From Phyllobacterium lublinensis (GTDB lineage: Bacteria; Pseudomonadota; Alphaproteobacteria; Rhizobiales; Rhizobiaceae), in the NCBI RefSeq assembly GCF_020164435.1, contig NZ_JAIUDQ010000019.1, positions 26,292 to 90,291 of the forward strand: a DNA stretch of 64,000 bases, written 5' to 3'. The position numbers and the translations under genes are program-made. This document shows positions 1 to 9,337 of the stretch, piece by piece (position 1 is the first letter of the stretch; each line of letters begins with the position of its first letter). The notes beneath the pieces were generated by a model. That model saw only the letters and a program-made list of their open reading frames with translations. It ran no database searches and had not been told where the DNA came from.

Positions 1-2
1 TT

Positions 3-983
3 GCCATACGACGCATCAGTCCGCAAATGGTACTGAGCATGTACAAGGCCCGGCCGGTCACGCAAGCCGAGTTTCCACAGGGGTTGGCGATCGTAGAGGA
101 ACTTTCGCGACGCGCCGGCCTGCCGAAATCACCAAAGCTTTACGTGATCCCTTCCCGTATGATGAATGCCTTTGCTGTCGGGCGCCGCGATGATGCGGTG
201 GTTGCCGTGACGGACCAGCTGGTACGGGCGCTGACGGCACGCGAACTGACCGGCGTGCTGGCCCATGAGGTCAGCCATATCCGCAATGATGACCTCAAGG
301 TAATGGCGCTCGCCGATACGGTTTCTCGGTTCACGTCACTGATGTCGACGATCGGGATAGTTTCGCTGCTGTTCAATATCACCTGGCTTGCCAGCGGTGC
401 GCCGCCGCAAGTGCCATGGCTGGGTGTTCTGGTCTTGCTGTTTGCGCCCACTGTCGGCGGCCTCCTGCAGATGGCGCTGTCGCGCACCCGCGAATTCCAT
501 GCCGATCTTGGCGCCGCCATGCTGACAGGGGATCCCGACGGACTGGCGCTCGCATTGCTGAAACTCGAGAAGGCGCAGGGCAAGGTCTGGGAAAACCTCA
601 TCCTGCCCGGCGGACGCATTCCCGACCCCTCCATTCTGCGGACCCACCCGCTGACCGAAGCGCGCGTCGCCCGGCTCCATGCGCTGAAAGAGGCCTGCGC
701 CATGGTGGCCCGGGGCGACACGATGCCGGACGACATCCTGGCGGGCCTCGCCCTCAAGCCACAGGAACACATCCGGACCCGCCCGCGTTCAGTGCCGCAA
801 ATCAGTCAGCAGTTCGGACGCTGGAACTCAGACAATCTGGAAATCCTGTCCCTGATCAACACGCAGGCAACCCTGCCAGTCATTGCCGACGTCGATGCGG
901 ACAGTGAGGCCTATCCGGACAGTCTTTACCTGCCCGATGGCGATCCGCGCGTGCATGTCACGCGCGGCGGCGTTTACTGGTAG
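3..983 (+). CDS. M48-family (HtpX-like) zinc metalloprotease, 5' end outside window
   Basis: Membrane-associated zinc endopeptidase of the M48 family. The zinc motif HEVSH is encoded at 264-278. A downstream SRTREFHAD segment matches the region that supplies the third zinc ligand in HtpX proteins. Two hydrophobic stretches between these motifs look like membrane segments. The frame is open leftwards to the window edge, and the codons before the ATG at 27 (I-R-R-I-S-P-Q-M) read like the conserved interior of these proteases, so the true start probably lies outside the window. The family generally degrades damaged or misfolded membrane proteins. Its specific substrate cannot be told here. Confidence 0.85.
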   Translation, partial: AIRRISPQMVLSMYKARPVTQAEFPQGLAIVEELSRRAGLPKSPKLYVIPSRMMNAFAVGRRDDAVVAVTDQLVRALTARELTGVLAHEVSHIRNDDLKVMALADTVSRFTSLMSTIGIVSLLFNITWLASGAPPQVPWLGVLVLLFAPTVGGLLQMALSRTREFHADLGAAMLTGDPDGLALALLKLEKAQGKVWENLILPGGRIPDPSILRTHPLTEARVARLHALKEACAMVARGDTMPDDILAGLALKPQEHIRTRPRSVPQISQQFGRWNSDNLEILSLINTQATLPVIADVDADSEAYPDSLYLPDGDPRVHVTRGGVYW

Positions 984-984
984 T

Positions 985-1971
985 TCAAACGGTCTCCCAC
1001 TTGCCCGTTTCGTCGGCGCGGTAGATCGCATCGATCAACTTCTGGTTCAGGACGGAGTCCTCCAGCGTGAAGACATCTGCCTCCTCGCCCCTTGCCGCGC
1101 GGGCAAAGGCTTCAACCTGCAGACGGTAGTGATTTACATCACTGAAATTATACTCCGTGGCACCACTGTGATTTCTGTTGTGTAGCGTGATCTTGGCGTG
1201 GTCGTATTTGCCAGTGTTGAACGGCGCCAGCACTTCGATATAGCCCTCATCGCCGTGGAAAACGATCGACTGGCGGGCTGCAAGCTGCGTCGCCACATAG
1301 AACGTCAACTCGAAGCCGTCGAAATCGGCGCGCACACTGGCATAGCGATCGGTGCCGAAATCCGGATCGCGCTCGACCGTTGCCGCCACCCGCACGGGTT
1401 CCTTGCCGGTGACAAACCGGGTTGCCACAGTCGGATAGACGCCGATATCGGGCAGGGCTCCACCGCCCAGCGCCGGCTGATTGCGCATGTTGCCGGCATC
1501 CTTGTTGTAGTAAGTAAATGCGGCCTGGACCTGGCGCAGCTGGCCGATGGCGCCGCCAGCGACGAGCTCGCGAACCTTCAGCCATTGCGGATGGTAGGTG
1601 ACCATGAAGGCTTCGGAGATCAGCACGCCGTTGCTGTCGCGGGCGCGCTGCAGGGCGGCAATCTCGCTGGCGTGCAATGAGATCGGCTTTTCGCACAGGA
1701 CGTGTTTGCCGGCTTCCGCCGCCTTCAGCGACCATTCCACATGCTGCGATGTGGGCAGGGGAATATAGACCGCATCGATGTCCTTGGAGGCCAGCATGTC
1801 TTCGTAGGACCCGAAGGCGTGCGGCACGCCAAACCGATCCGCCACGGCACGGGCCTTCGCGAAGTCGCGGCTGGCGATGGCGGAGACGACCGAATTCTCC
1901 GCGTCGCAAATGGCGGGAATGACCGCCGTTACCCCGATTTTTGCAGTCGAAAGAATACCCCAGCGAAACAT
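985..1971 (-). CDS. Gfo/Idh/MocA-family NAD(P)-dependent oxidoreductase
   Basis: A 328-residue dehydrogenase with the family's two domains: an N-terminal Rossmann fold beginning [10 protein letters not shown], then a C-terminal alpha/beta domain for substrate. The EKP motif ([11 protein letters not shown], about residue 95) carries the lysine that acts in catalysis in this family. Members oxidise or reduce sugars, inositols and related polyols, and the substrate cannot be named from sequence. The ATG at 1971 has a good AAGGAG ribosome site eight bases upstream. The gene is convergent with the M48 protease gene, one base apart, and stands alone. Confidence 0.85.
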   Translation of the reverse strand: MFRWGILSTAKIGVTAVIPAICDAENSVVSAIASRDFAKARAVADRFGVPHAFGSYEDMLASKDIDAVYIPLPTSQHVEWSLKAAEAGKHVLCEKPISLHASEIAALQRARDSNGVLISEAFMVTYHPQWLKVRELVAGGAIGQLRQVQAAFTYYNKDAGNMRNQPALGGGALPDIGVYPTVATRFVTGKEPVRVAATVERDPDFGTDRYASVRADFDGFELTFYVATQLAARQSIVFHGDEGYIEVLAPFNTGKYDHAKITLHNRNHSGATEYNFSDVNHYRLQVEAFARAARGEEADVFTLEDSVLNQKLIDAIYRADETGKWETV

Positions 1972-2272
1972 GATGCCATCTCCTTTGCGTCGGCGCGCAA
2001 CCTAGAGCAATTTGCGCCTCGATGAAAAGTCTTATCGGGATGAGGGCCTGAAGAAATCGATCAAGGTGTGCAAGTCAGATGATAAAATACGCAAACGGCG
2101 GATCCATCGGCGCTTTTCACACACTTGACAGACGAATTGCCGTGAGGCCTATTCCTGACCGCCAATGGCGACTTTAAAAAATTCTCCGTCGGCGCTATAT
2201 CGCGCAAGATTGATTTTGTCTCAACAAGCTGCGCCGCCCTGTCAACATCGCTGGCGCCGAACCTGGAATACC
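1972..2272. other. Divergent intergenic region
   Basis: About 300 bases between the oxidoreductase gene (minus) and the LpxO-like gene (plus). Apart from the ribosome site of the left gene and a possible promoter for the right gene (2124-2154), I see no repeat, RNA or hairpin. If the right gene starts at 2165 rather than 2273, the gap is about 190 bases. Confidence 0.5.
2124..2154 (+). promoter_or_regulatory. Possible housekeeping promoter
   Basis: CTTGAC/TTGACA at 2124-2130 is followed, at slightly wide spacing, by CTATTC at 2149-2154. This resembles the alphaproteobacterial sigma-70 pattern CTTGAC...CTATAT. If real, transcription would start about 2161, almost on the ATG at 2165, which favours the later ATG at 2273 as the translation start. 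Confidence 0.3.
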
Positions 2273-3085
2273 ATGGAAAAATCTACGAAAAAGTCCCTTC
2301 GCCGTTGGGCTGTCGGTTTGGTACTATTGGGCGTCATCGCCTATTTTGTACCTTATCTGGTCATTTTCTACCTGATCTGCGGTCTTTACGATTTGTCGCG
2401 CAACAAGAATTTGAACTTGCAGGTTGTCGAGCAGTATTTCTTCGGCAACGGCATGTTCACCTGGCTTCTGTCCCCGGTGAACATCGTACTCGATATCCTT
2501 TCCCTTCCCTACGTCAACAAGGGCGTCTACCGGCTGCAGGACCTGCCGGCCGACTATCAGGCCGAGGTGAAGCGCCTTATCACGGCGACGCAAAAGGAAA
2601 ATATAGTCGGCCAGTTGCAGGAACGCGCCGAACAGCAGGCGCGCAGCATGTTCTTTTTCAAATGGTACGGAAAAGACCAGCCGAGTTTCGCCAACGTGCC
2701 GTCCTTCTACGAAAAGTACAATTTCGTAAAGACGATCGGCGTATCGGTTTTCAACAAGAAGAACTCGACGTCCAAGCATTTCGGCCCGATGCGTGCCACG
2801 ATCCGCGTGCTTTACAACATTAACGACATGAATGATCGCACCGCCTATATCTGGTGCGGCGACACGACGAGCTACTGGAAGGACGACAAGCTGTTTATCT
2901 TTGATGACACGCTGATGCACCAGTCGGTCAACCAGACCGACCAGACGCGCTATTGCCTGTTCGTCGACATCCTGCGGCCATCCTACCTGCCGGGGGTGTT
3001 TGCGGCCATCGTTTCATTCATGGGCGTCGTCCTCAAGGGCAGCAATTCGATCTTCTACAAGAACTGGAAGGTCATACAGAAATAA
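2273..3085 (+). CDS. Aspartyl/asparaginyl beta-hydroxylase-family dioxygenase (LpxO-like)
   Basis: A 270-residue protein of the Fe(II)/2-oxoglutarate dioxygenase family that includes LpxO, the lipid A acyl-chain hydroxylase. A strong N-terminal membrane segment follows the basic start KKSLRRW. Next come the LpxO-like linker (SPVNIV...LPYVNKG), a KWYGKDQPS motif, and the catalytic core: HFGPMRA supplies the first iron-binding histidine, and FDDTLMHQSVNQTDQTR the second plus the 2-oxoglutarate side. It probably acts at the inner membrane on lipid A or a related lipid, but other substrates are possible. An in-frame ATG at 2165 would add 36 residues that do not resemble the family. Neither start has a strong ribosome site. 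Confidence 0.75.
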   Translation: MEKSTKKSLRRWAVGLVLLGVIAYFVPYLVIFYLICGLYDLSRNKNLNLQVVEQYFFGNGMFTWLLSPVNIVLDILSLPYVNKGVYRLQDLPADYQAEVKRLITATQKENIVGQLQERAEQQARSMFFFKWYGKDQPSFANVPSFYEKYNFVKTIGVSVFNKKNSTSKHFGPMRATIRVLYNINDMNDRTAYIWCGDTTSYWKDDKLFIFDDTLMHQSVNQTDQTRYCLFVDILRPSYLPGVFAAIVSFMGVVLKGSNSIFYKNWKVIQK

Positions 3086-3106
3086 GACTCACATGTTGAA
3101 CCAATT

Positions 3107-3133
3107 AAAAAAGGGCGCTGTTGCGCCCTTTTT
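3107..3133. terminator. Bidirectional rho-independent terminator
   Basis: Perfect stem AAGGGCGC / GCGCCCTT (3111-3118 and 3123-3130) with a TGTT loop, preceded by an A-run and followed by a T-run. It serves the LpxO-like gene from the left and pheT from the right. Confidence 0.85.
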
Positions 3134-3178
3134 CATGATCGGATTCCGGATCGCCTGGTCATAAGGCAGATTGGCAAC

Positions 3179-5593
3179 CTACCCTCTCAATACGCCACCC
3201 GTCTGCTTGCCAACGCTTTCAACAACACGTTTGGTCAACGCTTCAAGATCCTCATCGTTCAGAGTGCGCTCCACAGGCTGAATTGCTACCTCGATCGCAA
3301 CGGATTTCTTGCCTTCGCCAAGCGAAGCACCTTCAAACAGGTCAAAGACCTGCACACCGGTTATCAGCTTCTTGTCGCCGGCAAGTGCCGCGCGGACAAT
3401 CGCCCCGGCTTCCACCGACTTGTCCACGATGAAAGCAAAATCGCGCCGTACCGCCTGGAAGTCCGAAAGGTTGAGCGCCGGCTTGGTGCGGGTGGCCTTC
3501 TGTTTCGGCTCGGGAATGGCGTCGATGAATACCTCAAAGCCGCAAAGGCTGCCTGAGACATCGAGCGTTTCCAGGGTCTTGGGATGAAACTCGCCGAATG
3601 TGCCGAGTACCACCTTTGGTCCAAGCTTGATCGTCCCCGAACGCCCCGGATGATACCAGGCGGGGCCGCCGCTCTCGATCTGCAGCTTGTCGACAGGTGC
3701 ACCGGCAGCTTCGAGCACGGCGAGTGCATCGGCCTTGGCGTCGAACACGCTCACCAGACCAGCATTGCCGCTCCAGTGTCGACCGGAACCTTCCGGCTTC
3801 GCGGTGCCACGCCGCACGCCGGCGGCTACCCGCCGCTGTGCTTCCGGCGTGTTGCCTTCATAGGTGCCGGACACTTCGAACAGTGCCAGGTCGTTGAAAC
3901 CGCGATCGGCATTGCGCTGCGCCGCGGCCAGCAGGCCGGGTAGCAGCGAGGGACGCATGTCGGACATGTCGGCAGCGATCGGATTGGCAAGTTTCAGCTC
4001 CGGCTGACCACCGCCGAATGCCTTCGCGGATGTTTCGGAAATGAACGACCAGGTGACCGCCTCCATCATTCCGCGCGTGGCAAGCGCCCTGCGGGCATTG
4101 CGCGTGCGCAACTGCAGGGTGGTCAGTATCTTGCCATTGACGGACGCGTGGCTGACAAGTGGCTGTGGTTCAATACGATCAACCCCATGAATACGCATGA
4201 CCTCTTCCACGAGATCCGCCTTGCCGTCGACATCGGGACGCCATGACGGCACCACGACATCCACCAGTTCGCCGCTGCCCTGCGGCCTGAAGCCCAGGCG
4301 AGACAGGATATCGAGGCTGGTTTCCGCCGGAACATCGATACCGGTCAGGCGCTTGACTTCCGACGCGGGGAACCGGACCATCTTGGGCGAGTGCCCCTTG
4401 TAGCCAATAAGCTGTGCCTCGGATGCCGCGCCGCCGCAGAAATCGAGAACCAGCTGCGTGGCGAGCTCGAGACCCGGCACCATGAACTCAGGATCGACAC
4501 CGCGTTCGAAGCGATAGCGCGCATCGGTGATGATGCCGAGACTGCGGCCCGTGCGCGCAATATTCATCGCATCCCAGAGCGCGGATTCGATCACGACATT
4601 GGTCGTGTTCTCATCGCAGCCGGAATGTTCTCCGCCCATGATGCCGCCGATCGACTCGACTCCATCAGCGTCGGCGATGACGACATTGGCAGGAGTTACG
4701 GTGTATTCCTTGCCGTTGAGGCCGAGGATTTGCTCGCCTTCCAGCGCGCGGCGCACGGTGAGATTGCCCTTGACCTTGTCCGCGTCGAAGACGTGCAACG
4801 GCCGGCCGCGGTCGAAAGTCAGATAGTTGGTGATATCAACCAGCGCATTGATCGGGCGCAGGCCAATGGCAATCAATCGCTGCTGCAGCCATTGCGGGCT
4901 ATGCCCATTCCTGACGCCCTTGACCGTGCGCCAGGCGAAGCCAGGGCAGAGATAGGTATCCTCACCGAGATCAAGATTGACACTCACCGACGCAGGTCCA
5001 GAGCCCCTGACCGGTTCTATCGGCTGCGATTTCAGCCGGCCGAGACCAACTGCAGCAAGGTCGCGAGCGATGCCATGAACGCTGGTGCAGTCGGGGCGGT
5101 TCGGCGTCAGGTTGATCTCGATGACGGGATCATCCAGGCCGGCATAGGCAGCAAAGCTGGTGCCGACTGGCGCATCTGCGGGAAGATCGATGATGCCATT
5201 GTGCTCATCCGACATCTGCAACTCACGCTCTGAGCACATCATGCCATGGCTTTCGACACCGCGGATCTTGCCGACCGACAGCGTAAGGTCGATGCCGGGG
5301 ACATAGGTACCGGGAGATGCAAACGCACCGACCAGGCCCGCCCGGGCATTTGGAGCGCCGCAAACCACCTGCAACGGCTTGCCGTCACCCGTGTCCACGG
5401 TCAGGACCTGCAGCTTGTCTGCGTCGGGATGACGGGAAGCCGTCAGTACCTTGGCGATCACAAATGGCTTCAGCGCCGATTTGTCATCAAGCGATTCGAC
5501 CTCAAGACCAATCATGGTCAGGGTCTCGACGATCTCTTCGAGCGACGCTTCCGTCTCGAGATGATCTTTAAGCCAGGAGAGTGTGAATTTCAT
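3179..5593 (-). CDS. pheT: Phenylalanine--tRNA ligase beta subunit
   Basis: An 804-residue beta chain of the alpha2-beta2 cytoplasmic enzyme that charges tRNA-Phe. The opening [12 protein letters not shown] is diagnostic. It is followed by the OB-fold tRNA-binding domain (about 40-150), the B3/B4 editing domain, the B5 domain, the catalytic-like core, and a C-terminal FDX-ACB anticodon-binding domain (about 710-804, opening [12 protein letters not shown]). Length is normal. It is the third gene of pheS-ASCH-pheT, 20 bases after the ASCH gene, and is followed by a strong terminator. Confidence 0.98.
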   Translation of the reverse strand: MKFTLSWLKDHLETEASLEEIVETLTMIGLEVESLDDKSALKPFVIAKVLTASRHPDADKLQVLTVDTGDGKPLQVVCGAPNARAGLVGAFASPGTYVPGIDLTLSVGKIRGVESHGMMCSERELQMSDEHNGIIDLPADAPVGTSFAAYAGLDDPVIEINLTPNRPDCTSVHGIARDLAAVGLGRLKSQPIEPVRGSGPASVSVNLDLGEDTYLCPGFAWRTVKGVRNGHSPQWLQQRLIAIGLRPINALVDITNYLTFDRGRPLHVFDADKVKGNLTVRRALEGEQILGLNGKEYTVTPANVVIADADGVESIGGIMGGEHSGCDENTTNVVIESALWDAMNIARTGRSLGIITDARYRFERGVDPEFMVPGLELATQLVLDFCGGAASEAQLIGYKGHSPKMVRFPASEVKRLTGIDVPAETSLDILSRLGFRPQGSGELVDVVVPSWRPDVDGKADLVEEVMRIHGVDRIEPQPLVSHASVNGKILTTLQLRTRNARRALATRGMMEAVTWSFISETSAKAFGGGQPELKLANPIAADMSDMRPSLLPGLLAAAQRNADRGFNDLALFEVSGTYEGNTPEAQRRVAAGVRRGTAKPEGSGRHWSGNAGLVSVFDAKADALAVLEAAGAPVDKLQIESGGPAWYHPGRSGTIKLGPKVVLGTFGEFHPKTLETLDVSGSLCGFEVFIDAIPEPKQKATRTKPALNLSDFQAVRRDFAFIVDKSVEAGAIVRAALAGDKKLITGVQVFDLFEGASLGEGKKSVAIEVAIQPVERTLNDEDLEALTKRVVESVGKQTGGVLRG

Positions 5594-5613
5594 GATTTCA
5601 CTCGTTCTTACGT

Positions 5614-6024
5614 TTAGCGTTCGAGGATTTCGACCAGGCGAAACCGCTCACACAAAAGTTCCATGTCGGGCGAGAAACCGCCATTGCGCCTAAAGTAGGT
5701 TTCGTGGTCACGCCGCCATTGCTCGAGGTTAGCCTCACCCTCCCCTTCGTCGCGGGCGAAAGCAGCGTCAACTTCGTCAAACCGGCGATAGGTGACCTCG
5801 ACCGTCTCGATGACGGCCGCTGGGCGGCCCGCGCCATCGAGCACCATGTCACGCCTGCCGACGACTGGCTTGTCAGCGCTGTCTTCGGCATAATCCTTGG
5901 CGGCCGCGCACGTCGCTGTCTTCTTGCCGGCGAGCACGAGGGCCAGCAATTCATCCGCAAGCGCCGGCGAGTCGCCGAACGCGAACGTGACAGCATCCCG
6001 GTACCGGTCTGGCAATCCGCTCAC
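5614..6024 (-). CDS. ASCH-domain protein
   Basis: A 136-residue protein with the ASCH fold, a small beta-barrel related to PUA and predicted to bind RNA. The lysine-rich GKKTATC segment (about 33-39) and the central [20 protein letters not shown] segment fit the family. Its start overlaps the pheS stop by four bases (ATGA), so it is translationally coupled and sits inside the pheS-pheT operon. That position suggests a role linked to tRNA or translation, which is inference. Some ASCH proteins act on modified cytidine, so a metabolic role is also possible. Confidence 0.8.
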   Translation of the reverse strand: MSGLPDRYRDAVTFAFGDSPALADELLALVLAGKKTATCAAAKDYAEDSADKPVVGRRDMVLDGAGRPAAVIETVEVTYRRFDEVDAAFARDEGEGEANLEQWRRDHETYFRRNGGFSPDMELLCERFRLVEILER

Positions 6025-7103
6025 GCGCTCAGACCTCCAAACAAGGTCGGCATGTCGAGCGGGCGGAAGCCATAATGCTGCAACCAGCGGACGTCAGCAT
6101 CGAAGAACGCACGCAGATCCGGCATGCCGTATTTCAGCATGGCGATGCGGTCTATGCCCATACCCCAGGCGAAGCCCTGATACTCGTCCGGATCAAGACC
6201 GCCATGGCGCAGCACGTTTGGATGGACCATGCCACAGCCGAGAATCTCCATCCAATCGGTCCCTTCGCCGAACTTCACTTCCTTGCCCGAACGGTCGCAC
6301 TGGATATCCACTTCCAGTGACGGCTCCGTGAAAGGGAAATAGGACGGGCGGAAGCGCATCTTCAGCGACGGCACCTCGAAGAACGCCTTGCAGAACTCCT
6401 CGAGTACCCATTTCATGTTGGCAACATTGGCCGATTTATCGATGACCAGCCCCTCGACCTGATGGAACATCGGCGAGTGGGTGGCATCGGAGTCCATGCG
6501 GTAGGTCTTGCCGGGAATGACGATACGGATCGGCGGACGCTGGGTCTCCATCGTGCGGATCTGGACCGGGCTCGTATGCGTACGCAGCACGCGCCGCTCA
6601 CCGTTCTCATCCGGATTGAAGAAGAACGTGTCGTGCATCTCGCGGGCGGGGTGGCCTTCGGGGAAATTAAGGGCCGTGAAGTTGTAGTAATCGGTCTCGA
6701 CATCAGGGCCTTCCGCGATCGAGAAGCCCATATCGGCGAAAATGGCCGTGATCTCATCAACCACCTGGCTGATCGGATGTATACGGCCGCGTTCCGCCGG
6801 GGCAGCGCGTACCGGCAGCGTGACGTCCACCTTCTCCCTCTCGAGGCGCACAGCGATTGCGGCGTCCTTGAGTGCAGACTTGCGCGCCGTAAGCGCTTCC
6901 GTGATGCGGTTCTTCAGCCCATTGATGGCCGGTCCCTGGGACTGGCGCTCTTCCGGCGACATTGAACCCAGCGATTTCAGCTTCTCGGAAATCGACCCCT
7001 TCTTGCCAAGGGCAGCAAGGCGGACGGCCTCGATGGCCGCTTCATCATTGGCTGCCTCAATCTGCGCGGCAAGCACGCTTTCCAGTTGTACCAGATCGTC
7101 CAT
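6021..7103 (-). CDS. pheS: Phenylalanine--tRNA ligase alpha subunit
   Basis: A 360-residue catalytic alpha chain. An N-terminal coiled-coil region precedes the class II synthetase core. Visible landmarks are GRIHPISQV, the motif 2 region ([18 protein letters not shown]) and motif 3 near the C terminus ([14 protein letters not shown]). I place the start at the ATG at 7103 (MDDLVQLE), which fits the family. In-frame ATGs at 7112 and 7136 would add residues that lie over the leader. A hairpin with a T-run lies only 37 bases upstream, so expression may be attenuated. Confidence 0.96.
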   Translation of the reverse strand: MDDLVQLESVLAAQIEAANDEAAIEAVRLAALGKKGSISEKLKSLGSMSPEERQSQGPAINGLKNRITEALTARKSALKDAAIAVRLEREKVDVTLPVRAAPAERGRIHPISQVVDEITAIFADMGFSIAEGPDVETDYYNFTALNFPEGHPAREMHDTFFFNPDENGERRVLRTHTSPVQIRTMETQRPPIRIVIPGKTYRMDSDATHSPMFHQVEGLVIDKSANVANMKWVLEEFCKAFFEVPSLKMRFRPSYFPFTEPSLEVDIQCDRSGKEVKFGEGTDWMEILGCGMVHPNVLRHGGLDPDEYQGFAWGMGIDRIAMLKYGMPDLRAFFDADVRWLQHYGFRPLDMPTLFGGLSA

Positions 7104-7140
7104 GGTTCTCATCCGTTTCGCGAAGATCGTTGTCATGCAG

Positions 7141-7180
7141 AAAATCGAAAAACCCGCGCCAGCCGAGCCAGCGCGGGTTT
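7141..7180 (-). terminator. Terminator after rplT, or attenuator before pheS
   Basis: Read on the minus strand, a perfect ten-base stem AAACCCGCGC / GCGCGGGTTT (7171-7180 with 7150-7159) is followed by TTTCGATTTT. It lies between rplT and pheS, with pheS starting only 37 bases later. Either it ends the rpmI-rplT transcript or it is the attenuator of the pheS operon. The arm CCAGCGC upstream (7213-7219) can pair with GCGCTGG inside this hairpin (7168-7174) and would disrupt it. Confidence 0.75.
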
Positions 7181-7220
7181 CCCAAGTCTAGATTTCCGAA
7201 AATGCTTTGGGAGCGCTGGT

Positions 7221-7622
7221 TTAGTGGACAGCGCCTTCAAAAGCGTTCGGAGTGGTGTCTTTCAGGTACTCGAGCGCCTTCTTGGCGGAAGCAACGAGCG
7301 CGCCGAATGCTGCCGGCTCGTGGATCGCGAGATCCGACAGAACCTTGCGGTCAACCTCGATACCCGACTTGGTGAGACCGTCGATAAAACGGCTGTAGGT
7401 CAGGCCATGTTCACGCACAGCGGCGTTGATTCGCTGGGTCCAGAGCGCGCGGAACGTGCGCTTCTTGTTCTTGCGGTCGCGGTAAGCGTACTGCTTGGAA
7501 CGATCGACAGCTGCCTTGGCGGTGCGGATGGTATTCTTGCGGCGGCCACGGAAACCCTCGGCCTGCTTCAGAACTTTTTTATGCTTGGCGTGGGACGTAA
7601 CGCCCCGTTTTACACGTGCCAT
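7221..7622 (-). CDS. rplT: 50S ribosomal protein L20
   Basis: A 133-residue basic protein beginning MARVKRGV. It binds 23S rRNA early in assembly of the large subunit. The segments [20 protein letters not shown] and [19 protein letters not shown] are characteristic of L20. It follows rpmI as in most bacteria, 77 bases downstream. L20 represses its own operon in several bacteria. The leader hairpin before rpmI could serve that purpose, but this is untested. Confidence 0.98.
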   Translation of the reverse strand: MARVKRGVTSHAKHKKVLKQAEGFRGRRKNTIRTAKAAVDRSKQYAYRDRKNKKRTFRALWTQRINAAVREHGLTYSRFIDGLTKSGIEVDRKVLSDLAIHEPAAFGALVASAKKALEYLKDTTPNAFEGAVH

Positions 7623-7699
7623 GATATGATCTCCTTTCTTAGAGGCCTCCTGTCATTTCTTTCGAAATAACCGCCTCTTGGGTAAAAACGTTGCCCGGC

Positions 7700-7900
7700 T
7701 CAGAGGCCGTTCGGCAGGAACTTCTTCACGATTTTCGCATCTGGCTCGGAAAGAACCATCGTGCCGCGTGCGTCACGAATGAATTTGTTCGAACGTTTGA
7801 TCATGCCATGGCGTTTGCCAGCGGCGGCGGCTTTGATTTTGCCAGTCCCGGTGATCTTGAACCGTTTCTTGGCAGCAGATTTGGTCTTCATCTTGGGCAT
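7700..7900 (-). CDS. rpmI: 50S ribosomal protein L35
   Basis: A 66-residue protein beginning [14 protein letters not shown], the standard start of L35. An AGGAG ribosome site lies seven bases before the ATG at 7900. The frame stays open upstream to 8008, but those codons overlie the leader and are not part of L35. It pairs with rplT. In most bacteria it follows infC directly, but here a membrane methyltransferase gene and a terminator lie between them. Confidence 0.97.
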   Translation of the reverse strand: MPKMKTKSAAKKRFKITGTGKIKAAAAGKRHGMIKRSNKFIRDARGTMVLSEPDAKIVKKFLPNGL

Positions 7901-7948
7901 TTTGCTACTCCTAATCTTGTGAGTCCCGTTCGCTCCACGGAGTTTCGG

Positions 7949-7988
7949 GCCTCTTGTTTTCTTTTCAGGCCGACCAAAGCCTGAAAGC
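7949..7988 (-). promoter_or_regulatory. Leader hairpin upstream of rpmI-rplT
   Basis: On the minus strand a seven-base stem TTTCAGG / CCTGAAA encloses a ten-base loop in the short leader of rpmI, just downstream of the preceding terminator. There is no T-run, so it is unlikely to be a second terminator. It could be a structured leader such as an L20 repressor site. The function is inference. Confidence 0.35.
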
Positions 7989-8025
7989 ATACAAAACCGC
8001 CACGGCATGCCCTGCCGGGCGGTTT
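7988..8025 (-). terminator. Rho-independent terminator after the methyltransferase gene
   Basis: Long hairpin with outer arms AAACCGCC (7994-8001) and GGCGGTTT (8018-8025), inner arms CGGCA / TGCCG, one bulged base, and a TTTTGT run on the minus strand. It separates the infC-methyltransferase transcript from rpmI-rplT. Confidence 0.75.
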
Positions 8026-8092
8026 GAACGGGTGCTTATTACCAGAAGTCAGGAAAAGCGCAACTGTTGAATCGCCCGCGCCGGCGAAAAGC

Positions 8093-8716
8093 TCAGTAAA
8101 GCCGCAGCAGGACCGGCAGAACGTGCGTTGCCTGCAGGTATTCGACGAACTCCAGCAAGGGATAGGCAACGAAAAACACCAGCCCGTCGAAGAAGGTCTT
8201 GTAAAGCATCGAAGCCCGGACGCTCAGAACGTCGGCTTCCTTATAAAGCGATACATTCGGGAAGAAGCGCGGCACCTCGCGCTTGTAGGCAATGTAGGTT
8301 TCTCCGAACGTATTCTCCAGATAGCCCTCCTCGGCAGCAATGACAAAGCGGAAAGCCGCATAGCACAGGACAGCAAGGGCAAATGCCACGGTGAGGCTGC
8401 CCGTCAGCATGCCGATCCCCGCCGCTCCAAGCGTGCTGAACACGTAGAGCGGATTGCGTGTCATCGAATAGGGTCCAAGACGGACGATCTCGGCACTTTT
8501 GCGGCCACCGATATAGAGCGTGCACCACATCCGGCCGAGGATTGCCAGGATGATCACTCCAATGCCAACGTCTTCGATATATTCATGCGTCCAGTCATCG
8601 CTCCAGGCGGAGCGTATGGTGAGCAAGGCGACGAGGATCACGGCGAGAATGATCGCAATGCCGATACGCCTGCGCCGTTGGAACCGGGACATGTCAGTGC
8701 GAGAGGTCAGCGCCAT
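8093..8716 (-). CDS. Isoprenylcysteine carboxyl methyltransferase-like membrane protein
   Basis: A 207-residue membrane protein of the ICMT/PEMT group, which transfers methyl groups from S-adenosylmethionine to lipid-like substrates. The hallmark GPYSMTRNPLY lies at 81-91 and the C-terminal EEGYLENTFGETYIAYKREVPR at about 129-150. Four or so hydrophobic segments are visible. The frame extends upstream to 8773, but that extension covers the infC terminator, so I choose the ATG at 8716. It lies between infC and rpmI. The substrate is unknown. Confidence 0.75.
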   Translation of the reverse strand: MALTSRTDMSRFQRRRRIGIAIILAVILVALLTIRSAWSDDWTHEYIEDVGIGVIILAILGRMWCTLYIGGRKSAEIVRLGPYSMTRNPLYVFSTLGAAGIGMLTGSLTVAFALAVLCYAAFRFVIAAEEGYLENTFGETYIAYKREVPRFFPNVSLYKEADVLSVRASMLYKTFFDGLVFFVAYPLLEFVEYLQATHVLPVLLRLY

Positions 8717-8743
8717 AGCGATCTCGAATGTTGGATTGCATTG

Positions 8744-8770
8744 AAAAAGCCGCCCGAAGGCGGCCCTTTT
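8744..8770 (-). terminator. Rho-independent terminator of infC
   Basis: On the minus strand GCCGCC TTCG GGCGGC followed by TTTTT, a UUCG tetraloop hairpin. It starts 16 bases after the infC stop codon and ends about 28 bases before the methyltransferase start. Confidence 0.85.
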
Positions 8771-8785
8771 CATCAGTCGCGGGTT

Positions 8786-9322
8786 TCAGCGCGGCGCCAG
8801 GACCATCATCATCTGGCGGCCTTCGAGTCTTGGCTCGGCCTCGACCTTGGAGATCTCGACCGTGTCTTCCTTGACCCGGTCCAGAAGCCGCATGCCGAGT
8901 TCCTGATGGGCCATCTCACGACCGCGGAACCGCAGCGTCACCTTGACCTTGTCACCCTCGTCGAAGAATCGCTTGATGGCCTTCATCTTCACGTCATAGT
9001 CATGCGTGTCGATGTTCGGGCGCATCTTGATTTCCTTGATTTCGACCGTCTTCTGCTTCTTGCGCGCTTCGGCAGCCTTCTTCTGTCCCTGGTACTTCAG
9101 CTTCCCAAGGTCCACGATCTTGCAGACCGGCGGCTCGGCATTGGGCACGATCTCGACGAGATCGAGTCCGGCCTCATCGGCCATGGCCAGTGCTGCCTGA
9201 ATGGTGACGATGCCGTGGTTTTCACCTTCGGCATCAATGAGCTGTACCTGGGGTACCCGGATATCACGGTTTGAACGAGGTCCATCTTTCTGGACCACCT
9301 GTGCTCTAAAGGGTCGGCGAAT
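8786..9322 (-). CDS. infC: Translation initiation factor IF-3
   Basis: A 178-residue initiation factor that keeps the 30S subunit free and checks the start codon and initiator tRNA. N-domain [17 protein letters not shown], the linker rich in KK/ARKKQK, and the C-domain segments [15 protein letters not shown] and [16 protein letters not shown] are all present. No ATG exists at the right place. The in-frame ATT at 9322 has AAGGAG nine bases upstream and gives the family N terminus (MRRPF...). It lies seven codons after an in-frame TAA. AUU starts underlie infC self-repression in E. coli. A GTG at 9298 is the fallback start but lacks the ribosome site. Confidence 0.96.
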   Translation of the reverse strand: MRRPFRAQVVQKDGPRSNRDIRVPQVQLIDAEGENHGIVTIQAALAMADEAGLDLVEIVPNAEPPVCKIVDLGKLKYQGQKKAAEARKKQKTVEIKEIKMRPNIDTHDYDVKMKAIKRFFDEGDKVKVTLRFRGREMAHQELGMRLLDRVKEDTVEISKVEAEPRLEGRQMMMVLAPR

Positions 9323-9331
9323 GGCAGTAGT

Positions 9332-9337
9332 CTCCTT
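9332..9337 (-). promoter_or_regulatory. Ribosome binding site that fixes the infC ATT start
   Basis: AAGGAG on the minus strand, nine bases before the ATT at 9320-9322. No comparable site precedes the GTG at 9298, so this site decides in favour of the non-canonical ATT. Confidence 0.75.

Noticed and set aside
8024..9274. A 416-codon open frame on the plus strand
   Set aside because: It is antisense to the methyltransferase and infC genes, rich in H, D and R in shadow fashion, and crosses two terminators.
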